A DNA stretch of 64,000 nucleotides from Pseudisothecium myosuroides (GCA_951799445.1 OX637297.1:5580001-5644000), one strand, 5' to 3'. Counted from the stretch's first letter, positions 11,931 through 23,380 are shown. Program-made: numbers and translations. The notes: generated by a model from the sequence alone, not told the origin.

Positions 11931-12500
11931 AAGTTCTAGTAGTTTTTAAAAAATCAAAAATCAAAACGTAATCTTTAATTTCACAACCGCCGTCTGCTTA
12001 AATGAATTAAAACCATTAATATGTTGAAAATCATAAGTGGAAGTGTTATGTCAAAGTCTTTGGATGTGGTAATAGGGTGTAGAGTTTGCAAACTGTGAAC
12101 CCTATAAATCCAAATTTTTGAAATAAAAAATTCTAAACCCTAAACCCTAAACCCTAAGCCTTTGAAACGCTTGTCATTGGAGAATTAGCATTGGATACCC
12201 TAAATTATTTTAGTTATCTTTACCAACCATGCAAAATTTTAATGCTAATTTTAATGAAGATATCCTAAGATATCCTAAGATTCTGCAGTAATTACTGAAA
12301 TTTAGGATGCACTACACTTTTTAAGTAAAGTGTTGACTTTGGAGTGCCTTTAAAATACACAGAGAATATTGTCAAATGTTGTTCGCCGGAAATTGTGAAA
12401 AAACCCAGAACTTTCAGATAGTGCAGAGTATTTCCTAAAAATAAATAAATAAATAAATAAAAATTTAGACTTCACGTTTATTTTTTATTGAAGGGGGAAT
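11931..12500. other. Spacer with an interstitial telomere-type run
   Basis: AT-rich sequence with no gene seen. CTAAACCCTAAACCCTAAAC at 12133-12157 is the plant-type telomere unit (about 3.5 copies). An (AAAT)n microsatellite lies at 12440-12462. Confidence 0.6.
12133..12157. repeat. Interstitial telomere-like repeat (CCCTAAA)n
   Basis: About 3.5 exact CTAAACC/CCTAAAC units. Too short to be a chromosome end; flanked by ordinary AT-rich sequence. Confidence 0.85.
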
Positions 12501-12883
12501 GTGCAGAGTACTTTTGATCCCATTCTGAGGACACGGGTGATGTAAAGTGAACAGCTGTATATGTGCCGTTTGATGAATACTTAAAAAAAGTGGCGGGAAC
12601 CCGAACTTAGCATCCGGCTACTATAGCCTTCATGATGTTCAGAACTTTTGAAATTCTCTTTTGACCTTCCCGCCTTCTGCCTTTCCGCGAAGAAGTCCTC
12701 CACTTCCATCGTCGTCCGGTTGAGGTCAATCTTTCTCTGATTCTCGGATCGTTGTGTGCACCTCTGTATGCGTGCTGTCCATTTCTTGACCTGGCTTAGA
12801 TTGTTGCATTTTGTTAAGGACACTTTGAGTGAACGCCGTGCTAGACTGTTGCAGAAGATTTCCTGGTGAAGGCGCTTGCCGCT

Positions 12884-14074
12884 GTGAGTATGTAACGCAC
12901 GATTCTTTAGTGTCTTCCATGATATTTCCCTGTATTCAGTATTCATTCTCTTGTTGTACTACACGGAAGTTCTTTAGGTGGAGAACAATTGCAGGAACTG
13001 CTGAAAGTGAATGATATTTCCTGTTATAATTGTGAGTGTTGAATCATGCGTGCGATGGTTCAGTTCAGCTCTTTGTTTTCTTACATGTGTGCCTGTGAAT
13101 GCAGAAATAGTTCCCTAATTTACCGCCGTAAAAACCGGAACACAGTTCATTCCAATGTATGTAATGAGAGTCCCGTAAATCCCGGAACAAGTCTGACCGA
13201 CCTGGAAGATTGTCGTTTCAGGTCAGGTCGACCTGAATCTAATAACAATCTGGGTGATAATAAGAGGACACTATCTAGTATTAGTAAATGGGACTGTTTA
13301 TTCTATAAATAATTCAGGTCGGTTCGACTTGAATTTGAGAATCACAATATAAGATGATAATATCATTGATTGGAAGAGACAAGAGATTGTCATCCACTGT
13401 ATCCATTCACGTCGAGTCGACCTAAACATGGTAGATGACAGAGACCAAATCCGAGGAACATGATTGAAGGACAAGGATATTCTAGCGGGTAAAGGAACAT
13501 GTTTTAGGTTGGGTCCACCTGTATCGTAATCAATCCATCGTGTTTCAGAGTCAGAGTCTTATTCATGTATAGGATGACTTTTCATTGTCTGAATAAAAGT
13601 GCTGAATTTAATGTATTCTTCTCTGAGATTATCCATTCAGGTCAAGTCGATCTGAATGGTGTGCTTCGTCATCTTAGGTCGTGAGTAGTTTCGTAACTAT
13701 TTACAAGTGGGCACAACCTCCGAAATTCATCGCCATAGATTCGTTCATTCCGGACTGGCACATTCATGTACCCAATGTCTTTCTATGTAAAGTACGAAGA
13801 GTGTTCATGTAATGAACGATGAACCTTTATGTTTCAGGTCGATTCGATCTAAATGAGAGATTGACATTTTTTATGTTGGAGAGGCGATGAGAGATGAGTA
13901 CAGATGACATTTCTTGGCGGAGATAAATCTAGAAATGCAAGTGATACACATTATGCTCACTGTTCTGCATTTAGGTCGAGCCGATCTGATATTCAGGAAC
14001 TCTAATTTTACCGGCAAGTTGTCATCATTCTTTTCCCTTTTCCTTACCTTAGGTGGTGTTGTGAATGTTCATAG
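12884..14074 (+). other. Proposed 5'-leader intron of A1 with palindrome array 2
   Basis: A strong donor, GCCGCT|GTGAGTAT, at 12884 follows a GC-richer leader (12580-12883). An acceptor, GTTCATAG, lies just before the A1 start codon at 14080. Seven AGGTCG-flavour palindromes sit inside, at 13217-13237, 13313-13333, 13406-13426, 13503-13523 (weak), 13636-13656, 13833-13853 and 13970-13990. A2 has the same design (28907-30224). Splicing is inferred from signals only. Confidence 0.5.
13217..13990. repeat. Palindrome array 2 (AGGTCG flavour) upstream of A1
   Basis: Seven imperfect 21-bp palindromes of consensus TTCAGGTCR-N3-YGACCTGAA. The best is 13217-13237, with arms TTCAGGTC and GACCTGAA. Spacing is about 75-200 bp and spacers are unrelated. 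Confidence 0.85.
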
Positions 14075-14079
14075 GTACG

Positions 14080-16200
14080 ATGGATCTCTCCGCCATACTT
14101 GACGAGATTATGGGTGCATCCGACGATGAGGTCCAGAATCCTGAGGGATTGAATGTTGATGTTCCAGAGTGTGAGGGACTTCCGCGTCGCCTCTGGAATA
14201 CAATGGTTGTCACTCTTTATAATGAGGCGGGAGTACTTGTTGGTGAAGGTACTTGCCATAGCGTTAACTGTGACTTGGTGCTTGGTGCCAACGGTCCTCT
14301 GGGAGATACTCATGTAGCTGTCCACATTTCGAAGACACATTCCGTTGAGCATATGCCGCAAGAGAGGGTGTGCTCCTCTAGCCTGGCCTATTCATCTAGT
14401 CCATTGCCGTGGTGCAAGCCTTCGTGACCATGAGGCCCGTGACAAGTTCAACATTCATCAAGCGGCTCTCCTGAACCCGCCATCTATGACGTCTTCTCGA
14501 ACGTATACAAGTACCATTCGGAATCCTCCTCGACAAACTTCTGTCAAAACGAAGGATCTTCTTACTCAGGACTCCATCAATGCGGTGTCCAGCAAAGTCT
14601 GCTGCACCCAAAATTGCATTCAGCCATTTCCGAGGGAGAAGATTCGTGCATTTCGCGAACGTATGTACCGGAATTCGACATTCAAGCATAGAGCCTTCAT
14701 GAAGACTGAAGTGCACAGGCAGGTCCATCGTGATGTACGCGGAAGAAGGATGGTGATGGTTGAAGAAATACCTGTGTGCATGCAAGCATGGATGCATATT
14801 TCCGGGGTCCCGGAGTCCACATTCTTCCGCTATCAAGGACACATGAAGGATCGTCGAGAAGCGATGCATCACGAGAATACGGGATTGCTGAAGCCAAGGA
14901 AACACACTCAACAAGCTACTGCTACGTTGAAGTGCATCCTTGACAAGGAGGCCGATCACATGCCACATCGTATGCGAACCATGAAGTCTGGAGAGAAGGT
15001 GGTGTCCATGTGTCTGCCCCCTACCTTTCAATGGAAGGGAATAATGAAGGAAATCAATGATGCCAATGCTGCCTTCGGATTGGCTGCAGTGTCAACTTCG
15101 AACTTAAGCAAAATCAGATCTTCTAGGTTCTCAGAGTACGAGGTGAAGAAGCCTGGAGACAACTTTGCTTGTTGCGCAAAATGTGACAGATTGCAGGAGT
15201 TGAAGAAGGGTGCTCTTGCTGGCTTTGAAATTGCTCTAATGTATTCACGGCAATTGGACAAACATTTGGCTGTTGCTCGTGCTCATCGGGAGTTATACTA
15301 TGCAAACCATTAACGGTCGCATACGTTTCCACACGAGTGCCTTACAATCATGCACGACAAGATGGATCATTCCAAAACCGCTTGTCCGGTTTTTTCCCAC
15401 AAGAGTAAAGACACTGATGGCTTGACAAAGTTGCCAGTGACTGTCATTGGCATGATTGCACATGGGCACGCTGATGTGAGGTATGCACATTATGGTTTGG
15501 ATCTATTTCCCCATGATTCGAACTATACCATTGGTTCGATGGCGAAGTTGCTACGGGATTTAGAATTGCCACCGAAGTCGTCTTCTCGGGAGTTGTTTGT
15601 GGGGTCGAGGTCGACAAATTTGTTTAAGGCTGTGTTGAAGGGTGCGGAGATGTGCGAAGCATCGCTTCCTCCACCGCCGATTACTTTAGTTCCAGCAACA
15701 CCATTGCCACCCATTCTCAATGTGCAGATGGACAATGCCACCGGGGACAACAAGAATAGATTTGTTTTTTGTTTCTAGTCTCTACTTGTTGCAAATAAGA
15801 TCTTCCGTGAAGTGTATGTGAACTTCATGATTGTGGATCATACACACAACGACATTGATGCATTATTCGGGAGATGGAGCATGCAGTTGAAGAAAGAGAA
15901 TTTCTCTACTGTTCCTGCACTTATGAAGTCATTTATGGATGTCGAATCCATCCCCACTATCCCTCACCTTATAGAAGAGGTGCCCGATTTCAAGGGTTTC
16001 ATTGAAGATGCGTTAGTAGACGGTGCAGACACCCTCGTTGGACATACAATACCACAACAAGTGAAGTTCTACCTAGATTCACCGGGGTGTCCAGTCATGA
16101 AGTACAAATTGAAATGCACTGATGTAGACTGGTCAGGGGCAAATGGTAGAAACCTTAAGTTGTGGAAAGAAGATTTGACTGGCCCAACAAGAGAAATCCG
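14080..16200 (+). pseudogene. A1 - DUF7869-like probable transposase, decayed and 3' truncated
   Basis: Start ATG 14080 (MDLSAILDEIMGASDDE), just after a splice acceptor. It aligns along its length with A2: LPRRLWNTMVVTLYNEAG, then GASLRDHEARDKFN, KVCCTQNCIQPFPREKI, RAFRERMY, a CxxC pair near 15171-15188, and QMDNATGDNKNRFVF followed by VDHTHNDIDALFGRWSMQL. The last two blocks resemble the DUF7869 region of plant, oomycete and animal repeat proteins, which looks like an RNase H-fold nuclease; the acids in MDN and NDID are candidate catalytic residues (inference). Lesions: a frameshift near 14365, TAA at 15311 and TAG at 15776 (Trp in A2). Similarity to A2 stops near 16165-16200, at a GTATGA donor-like site, so the C-terminal ~280 codons of A2 are absent. 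Confidence 0.75.
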
Positions 16201-16216
16201 GTATGATAAATAAGGT

Positions 16217-16476
16217 TTCAACTCAGACCGACTTGAACTTGGGAAACGGATAGTGCATAATAAGTTTAACTCGAATTGACTTGAATCTGGAAAGCAGACA
16301 CTGCAATGCAAGTTTAACTCGGACCGACTTGAATCTCGAAAGCAGAATTTGTACAAAAAGTTTAACTCGGACCGACTTGAAACAACTATAAAATGACAAC
16401 GAACCAGCACATAACAAATGAGACACACCACAGGGTCGCCAAAACACCCGGTGTTTTCAACTCGACTCGACTTGAA
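16217..16476. repeat. 48-bp tandem palindrome array between A1 and B1
   Basis: Four copies of TTYAACTCG-N3-YGACTTGAA start at 16217, 16265, 16313 and 16361, exactly 48 bp apart. The 27-bp spacers are clearly related (AAGCAGA.. words). A fifth site at 16456-16476, TTCAACTCG ACT CGACTTGAA, lies outside the period. The array fills the gap between the 3' ends of the convergent A1 and B1 genes, between a donor-like site of each (16201 plus, 16505 minus). Confidence 0.9.
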
Positions 16477-16505
16477 AGTAAACGATACAGGACAATTCAA
16501 CATAC

Positions 16506-19443
16506 CCAGGCAGCACACACGAATTTGCCTCCGGCGAAAACGGAGAGGACATCGTTTTGGCAGTTGCAGAAGAGGTCGAGCACTCCGAGGTAGAACTCCA
16601 TTCAGAGTTCTGTGTCATAGATCCGGTACTCCAGCTCGTTGTAGGACCCCGCCTTCGACCACTTGCCGTCCATTGGCACCTCAAATCTTCTCGGTATTGA
16701 CCTGGGCTTAATTTGAGCACCTCTCTTTATTAGGAAGATGAGGTGCACGGGAGCCTTGGCAGCAGAAGAATTCGGATTGAGGTCCATGAGGCGCTCTGCA
16801 GGCACGGCCGGGATGTACATTGCATAGTGCAAGGTGTAGACACCCGCCATCTTCCCCGTCCTTATGAATCCCCTCACCTGGTCGTCCACCTCCTTGTCCC
16901 TGGTAATCCACAGCCAGACCTGCGGAACAGTGATGCATGGGTCAGTCAGCTGAAGCGCCCTATCCATGAATTCTTTGTAATAGGGAGATTCCTTTGGGGC
17001 CGTGCTCTTGTACTTCACTCTCGGGATGTTGCGGAAGTCCAGCAGCGCAAGCTTGATAGAGCTCTTCATCGAATCATCCCACACCTCGGGGGCCCAAGAC
17101 CCCATGACGTCTTCCTCAGAGTCATATGACCTCAAGTAAGCCCGAGCCTCGGGCTTCTTATACTTCCCTTTGCTCCTGAGGAATACCTTGAAGAATTCCG
17201 CAGCATAAGGCGACAACTCCTCGCATTTCTTGTTCTTTGTGGATGGCCTCTTCACCTGCGAAAAAAACTCTTCCTTGGGACCCGTCAAGAGCAGCTGCTT
17301 CGTGGCCTGTGTGATGTCATACTTTTTCTTGAAAGTCTTCCACGCCTCCCGACAGTACAATCCTTTCGATCCAAAGAATCCCAAGCTGTGCTTCTCAAGC
17401 CAGAGAAACTTCTTCACAGCCCATTTCCTCTTGACTCTCTCCAGCCACTACCCCAAGTTGTAGCAATCGGGAATGACTCCCGGGACCTTCTTCATTGTCA
17501 CCTTCGGATACGGGAGGGTCCTGTTTGGTGTTCTATTGAGGAGGTGCAGAGCAAGTCTCTTCAGATCGTTCTCAGTGGTGTTCCCCATCCACTTGAAGAA
17601 CTCGCGGGAGAATGCACCGTCCTTCTCTTGGTCCCAGACCTTCGTATCCTTCATCGGCTTCAATGACTCCGGATCAATGAGAAGCCCCTCTGTGTGCTTT
17701 GAAATAACCTCCTTCCACAAGTTGTGGACCTCATCGGATGCAGTGATCAGCTTCATCTCGTTGTGGATGTCGAGTTTTTCAAGCTGCGCTTTATTCATCG
17801 CGTCTTGGTTCTTCTTGACGTCGATCATGGCAAAGCGAAGCTTCATGGCGTCTTGGAATTCCTGCACGAAACTCGACAACGTCAGAAATCAGTCCTGCTG
17901 ACGATTCAACTCGCATTGACTTGAACCAGAGAGAAGAGGAATTATGCTGAAGCAATGACATAGAAAAATGACTTAAGTCGAATCGAGTAGAACGAGGTGC
18001 TCACATTCCACTTCAGAGTCGATGCCACATCTGTCATGGACTTCGGGTCTTTCCTAACGGTCGATCCCACCTCTGTCGGCTCCTTCGGTGGAGGTGGCCT
18101 GTTGAGGCTAATCCAGACATTTCTGGCACTGAGGATGTTGCTTGCCCAGGTCGGTTGGTAGTTCTGGAAGTGGTTGACTCGGTTATACCATGCCGATATT
18201 TTTCGAATAATCCTGGCGTCCTTGTTCCAGACAACGTAGCACTCCCAGGTCTTGAATTTCTCGAACTTAGCCTCGTACCCGGGAAGGTTTCTCATCCTCT
18301 TCGCAGCCTCCACGCTATGCTGCCCGTTGATCATCCAGAATTTACCTGAGGCGACATCTTTAAAGTCCTCGGGCCGCTCAGTCAGGCCTTGAGGCATCGC
18401 ACAAAGCGTCATCTTCTTTCTGAGTCGGGCATCTCCAGGTAAAATTGGAGAGCCGACTTAATGCTCTTGTCTTCGAGGCAGCGGACGTTCAGTTCTGCTG
18501 GTGGGCTCTCGATTTGGTCGATCGAGATCTCTTGGGACACTTCGACCCCGTCAATGTAGGAGTCCGTGCATTGTGACCAGTAGTCCTCGTAAATTTTCCT
18601 GGACTCCTCGTAATTGACCTCCACTCGACTGTTCTGCGCGTCTCTAGGAATTTCAGTGAGCGCGGAGACCATGCTCTCTTCCTCCAGTTCCTTCACTCTT
18701 TCCTCGGCATCAGCCTTGGCCTAAAGCTTCTTCCCCTTTGCTGGAGTTTTGTCCCACGCCCCTCTTGCATCGACGGCAGTGGACTTGCGCTTTGCCCGGC
18801 TCTTCTGCGTCTCTGCCGTGTCGACGACAAGAGACCCGTGACTAGCCCCCCCTGGTGTGTACTCCCTCGATATCGCCATCGATGCTAATTTAGCCTTGTT
18901 TTCCTTGAGCTTGTCTCGCTCATTCTCGAACCCCTTTAGAAGGTAGTTAAGCCAAGACAGAAGGACCTTGTGGGATAGTGGTCCTCCGTCCTTGCTGACC
19001 CACCTCTTGTTCTCGATGGCATTAATCAGGTTCAAGTGAACCCCCTTGTATGCTGAGTTTTCAAGGCTCCGCTTTGTCATTGAGACTGAGTAAATAATAT
19101 CCTTGGCGGGGACGAGGTAGGAGAATGCGTACTCCTTCACCTGGTCAGGGTCAACCGTCTTGCACGAAACTATGAACATGTTGTCTGGACCAGTCTTGAA
19201 CTCTGTCACAGACTCGGTTAGGGACACGGGCAGCGTTTCCTGGCAGTTTTTATACTTGGTCTTGAAGCTCAGGTGTCCTGTACACGGTGTAAGACAGATG
19301 CTCTAGCACTCTACACTCTCTGGCTCTTTCCACATCCAGCATTCTCCGAGGATGAGGTCATCTCCAAAGTCCTCCGGGTCTTTGTCCCCTTCGATGAGGA
19401 AACGCTTGAAGTTCATGTGAAGTTTAGTCCTCTGCTCCTCCAT
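16506..19443 (-). pseudogene. B1 - ParB-like domain plus probable N4/N6-adenine DNA methylase, decayed
   Basis: ATG 19443 follows acceptor TATGTGCAG. Exon 1 runs 19443-18005, exon 2 17861-16506, about 930 codons. Around residues 305-380, EISIDQIESPPAELNVR then GKFWMINGQHSVEAAKRM match the ParB/sulfiredoxin fold (ipl.qI.....R; GQH..A). The C-terminus, YLGVLDLFCNCQNDVLSVF then AGGKFVCAA, resembles motif I (DPFxGxG) of N4/N6 DNA methylases, whose motif I is C-terminal in the beta-type order; GGK replaces GSG, and I could not place motif IV (DPPY), so this part is tentative. ParB-methylase fusions are known in phages and plasmids. Lesions: TAG 19303, TAG 18721, frameshift near 18410, TAG 17448, TGA 16602. 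It ends at a donor (TGG|GTATG, 16505), and the last exon is missing or overlaps A1. Confidence 0.6.
17862..18004 (-). other. 143-bp phase-0 intron of B1 containing two palindromes
   Basis: On the minus strand the exon ends TGGAAT|GTGAGC and resumes TGCAG|GAATTC, joining LKWN to EFQDAMKLRF in frame. Palindromes at 17905-17925 (TTCAACTCG CAT TGACTTGAA) and 17972-17992 (CTTAAGTCG AAT CGAGTAGAA) make up 42 of the 143 bases. Confidence 0.65.
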
Positions 19444-19471
19444 ATCTGCACATAACAGATGCTTTATTAGT

Positions 19472-20430
19472 TTTAAGTCGGGTTGAGTTGAAGGACTAGT
19501 TTGATTAGCTCGGGTTCGTTACACTACATGGTTATGTTCTACTTCTACGAAAAAATTCATGTTGTATCGATATGGACCTTGTCATTTCAAGTCGAGTCGA
19601 CTTGAATACCTTAAGGGTCTCTGTTTTGTTTCTACAATATCATTCATGTCAACACGTGTTCATCTTGTAGTTTTAGTAGGTTAGGGCATCTGTTTTGTTA
19701 ATGGCCTTTCCACAACTACTTGACACGGATTAGTATTCAAGTTGACTTGACTAAATTCCTATGACTGAGTCTCTCCGCTGTTCTGGTAATCGGTTGACTG
19801 GACATCAGTTGCACCTGACGTCTCACTCTACTGGGACGGGGTGTTGGCAATTCAACTCGTATCGAGTTGAACGGGATTTTTTGGCTGTCTGGATTTGTTC
19901 GGAGTACTTCAACTCATGTCGAGTTGAGCTGACTATTGCTTTCTTCATGACTGAGCTTTGTTGACCCTACTCAGTCTACCTCTTAGAAATGAATTCAACT
20001 TGGATCGAGTTGAATTGCGCCTTATGGGGCTCTCTGGTGTTCGCGTGAGTATTCTGGGGTTTGATTCAACTCGTGTCGTGCTGGATTTTGGGCTTCGTCT
20101 CTCTGGGTTAGGGAATGTCGGTCAATGGGCGGCTGAGGCTGGTGATCCGTTTAACTCGATTCGAGTTGAACGGTGGGTTTACGGTTTAGATGTCACAGTT
20201 TCACAGACGGGGTTCTTCTTCTGTGTTTCAACTCAAGTCGAGTTGATTGGAGAGCCCCTGTGCTTCTGATGGCTACGTCTATTCGGATGTACTATTTCTC
20301 TGATTCAACTCGATGCGAGTTGAATTACTAGTTGGGTTCAGCTCGTGTCCTTGCTTGTTTTTAGGGTTTTCGGGTCTGTTTCAAGTTGAATTGACTTCGA
20401 GTTAAACAGCCTTCGAGTTAAACAACCTTC
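19472..20430. repeat. Palindrome array 3 (AACTCG flavour) upstream of B1
   Basis: Ten or more 21-bp sites of consensus TTCAACTCG-N3-CGAGTTGAA lie at 19472, 19586, 19736 (weak), 19851, 19908, 19994, 20065, 20150, 20227 and 20304. Decayed half-sites (TTCGAGTTAAAC) continue to about 20430. It lies 5' of the B1 start, whose acceptor (about 19446) makes this a leader intron. Frames through the sites encode a repeated FNSxRVE peptide that is a by-product. Confidence 0.88.
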
Positions 20431-21545
20431 GTGTTAAACTAGCTTTCACTGCGTGGTCCAACTTGCAGAGAATGAGGCTGTACTCTGTCCGTATGTTGTT
20501 TTTTAATCTGAGAAAATGAAGGAGCATTTGCACAACAAAACTAGCATTGACAATCCCAATAAAACAGAACAAACCTAGAATGTGGATGTAATGAAAAACT
20601 TAAAAACCGCCTTTTTCGAAACTGACATGAGTTCCTGAAGTTGGTGCGAAGAACCTGCAAAATAATCCCAGAGTCTGCTTACAAACAAGAATTGCTAAAT
20701 CGCATTGACAGTCACAGCGAAATTGGTATCGACATTCATTGACAGTCATAGCAAAAACAGGGTTGCTAAATTGGCATTCACATTTATATGAGAATCACAA
20801 TGCCTAAACCGTGAACCCTCATCAAGAGTAGCATTATGAACAGGAGACACCAACTTGAAAGTAAGGCAAAAGAGCATCAGATAATAATCACAAGAAAGCA
20901 CTGGAAAATAACTAAACCCTAAACAAAGATAATCAAACACAAAACTAATGAAAACAAGTAGAAAGAAGGCAAATGAATTGATCGAACCTGAGAACCGAAG
21001 CAGTCGCCTTCAAACAAGCAACAGCTGACAGACAAACTTGAGGCCGTCCCCGAAAAACCCTGAGCAGCTGCTGCATCCACTAAAGCCGTCCACAATCTTC
21101 CTCACATCCACTCGAATGACGGCCGCCACTAGCTGCAGAGTCCGCCGCCCCACACAGCGACTCGCGACGGCAAGTGAAGGGAGAAATGACCACCAACAAA
21201 AAACAAAACCCAAAATGCGGCCTTCTGTACAACACAAGCCTAATTGCGGACTCGCTTCGGAGAATCGAACGCCGCCAATGAAAAACGAGCACGGAACCGA
21301 AGAGAGAGACACGGATCGTAGACACACAAAAGAAAGCGGAGCGGAGGAGTGCACAGAGACAGACAGCAAGACGCGGAGCGATGAAGTGGGAGAGAAATCA
21401 GGGAGGGAGGTCGGCGCGCCCAGGGTTTTTTGGGAGAGACGACCCACGGGCACAGGGCCAAGCGGCCTTAGGCCAAGCGGCAATAGGACCGGTAACCGGC
21501 AACCGGCAACCGGCAACCGGCTAAAGGCTAAAGGCTGAGGCTTGG
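20431..21545. other. Presumed 5' leader/promoter side of B1; GC-rich block 20990-21540
   Basis: AT-rich to 20980, then an abrupt GC- and CpG-richer block on which both strands stay open (168 and 166 codons), probably by composition. A (GGCAACC)n run lies at 21488-21520, followed by AAAGGCTAAAGGCTGAGG. No protein motif is seen. The abrupt end at about 21545 may be the outer edge of the A1/B1 element. Confidence 0.35.
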
Positions 21546-21589
21546 GACCCCATTTATTTTTATTTTTTATGAAGTCACAAAGTGGTGAT

Positions 21590-22130
21590 ATAAAATGTTA
21601 TAGTAGTGTTCCAAATTTCAGTATTCATACACTAATTGGATAGAAAATATCCAATTAGCACATATGACATGTTTATAATTCTGTCTTAATTCAGAATGTG
21701 GCAATTTCATCCAAGTTTTTATTTTAATTTGGAGTTTTCTAGCAAAAAACTTTACAATAGCTTGCCAGTATTTAGCCAAATTACTTTTCTCTGGTGCGAT
21801 TTGGCACTACAAAGTCCAGAAAAGAAGCCCTGGCCCCGGTATAGGGTCACTCACAGTATGAAGGCCTCTTTTTAAGCCTATGAACGATGTTGAGGACCAA
21901 TGTTTTATTTTGGGATTTGTAGTGCCAGATTGCACCAGAAAAAAATAATTTGGCTAAATAGTGGCAACAAATTGTGAAGTTTTCCGCCCCTAAACTTCAA
22001 ATTAAAATAAAATCTTGAATGAAATTGCCAAATTGTGAATGAAAACAGAGTTAGAGACCTGTCATATGTGCTAATTGGATATTTTCTATCCAATATGTTG
22101 TTGAATACTGAAATTTGGAGCACTACTAAG
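21590..22130. mobile_element. Foldback (long inverted repeat) MITE-like element
   Basis: Left arm about 21590-21813 and right arm about 21917-22128 are inverted copies about 215 bp long, separated by about 100 bp. Matching words include TCCAAATTTCAGTATTC, GGATAGAAAATATCCAATTA, CACATATGACA and TCTGGTGCRAT read on opposite strands. It would fold into a long hairpin. A related single arm lies at 38525-38790. It contains no coding sequence. Target duplications were not resolved. Confidence 0.88.
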
Positions 22131-23380
22131 GTACCCCCCCCCATTCCCGACCATTGACCCATTCCCGACCTATAGGTGCACGTATTTCCGACCACGCTTA
22201 GAATGCATGTTTTTTTCATTTTCAAGGTTGGAACTAATAAATACATGACACATGTCGCAAGTTGTGAAAAAAAAAGTGGAAAATAATGATTAGGTAAAAA
22301 GTTATTGAATGATCGGAATTGGAAGAATCTATATATTGGCCATGGGTCCGGTGCACTTTTTGCCTCCCAAAATTCATAGTGATTTCAATTTAAGCGATAA
22401 AATTACCAAATTCTTTGCAATATGTGTCTTTTCAATTTATGTACCTCTGAAAAATATTTGTTTTGCCTTCACTACTCTAGATCATGTCAAAATTCCTTAT
22501 TCGGTCAGTTAGAGGGGGAATTACCTAATAACATTTGATAACGCCACTTTCGCACTTCATAAGAAACGGAAGAAAAAGCCAGTTTTGGAACATTTTTGGC
22601 GAATTCATGAAAAAGTAACGTGTAACTATTCATCTCTCACATTCTTTGTAAAAAGGAAATGTATTCTACAATATTTTGACTTGCACGAACTACTTTTGCA
22701 TTTTTGGAAGTCAAAAACTGTTAAGCCAACTGGGTACAAAGACAAATGGTTTCCACGACGACTATCTCACGGTTTACCTTCTTAATTTGCATCCTCGTTA
22801 GTATCTAAACTAGAAAATCATTGTAGTATAGAAATGCACTAATTAGAGGCCTTGTAGGGCAATGCAATGTTTTCTAGCATTTTGGTAGTTTAAATTGCAA
22901 TTTACACATATATAATTAGTTTTGTTGCTCATTATTTATGAACTTCACTCCTAAACAGAGGATACATGTGAAAAATTTTGTCCTCATAAAGCTATCCTTC
23001 GGAAGTCACTTAGTGAATCACTGTAAACAACAGACGTTTTCATTTTGGGCCCACTGTTGACTTAAATTTGTTTAAGTGGCTACTTTAAGAGACTTAGAAC
23101 TTGAAATGGAGGTAGTAAGTTCGAGACTTTAGATGTTCATAGAACAAGATTTACGATATTTATATCAGTTATTAAGACCCTAAACCCTCTTTTTGTCCTC
23201 TAAAAGATACATTGTTCATTTGAATATAATGTGGGGCATCAAAAATTAATTTTTTCTTATTATTTTTTTTCAACTTCACAAAAAAATGTAGGGTACTTGT
23301 CAAAATTATGAAATTACTGAAACTATTTTGAAATATGCTTTATTTTTTAAAAATCATATGGAATTTCAAAAAGTGTGCCA
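22131..23380. other. Spacer; CATTCCCGACC triplet at 22140-22195
   Basis: A C-run is followed by three copies of ATTCCCGACC or ATTTCCGACC. The rest is AT-rich, with short frames (22309-22512, 22585-22785) lacking motifs. No gene is seen. Confidence 0.4.

Noticed and set aside
14396..15031. 211-codon minus-strand frame inside A1
   Set aside because: Antisense shadow; the plus strand has the conserved family alignment with A2.
16217..16381. Regular repeat-spacer pattern like a small CRISPR array (21-bp palindrome, 27-bp spacer)
   Set aside because: The spacers are related to each other, the sequence is eukaryotic, and the same palindrome occurs in irregular arrays; it is a 48-bp tandem repeat.
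19761..20269. Open frames encoding a repeated FNSxRVE peptide
   Set aside because: The peptide is a translation of the palindromes and shifts frame between sites; this is intron/leader sequence.
21010..21538. Overlapping 166-168-codon frames on both strands
   Set aside because: Both strands are open because of GC-rich composition; no motif and no start context.
12500..21600. Terminal inverted repeats of the A1/B1 element
   Set aside because: I compared the sequence around 12500-12600 with the reverse complement around 21500-21600 and found no convincing match.
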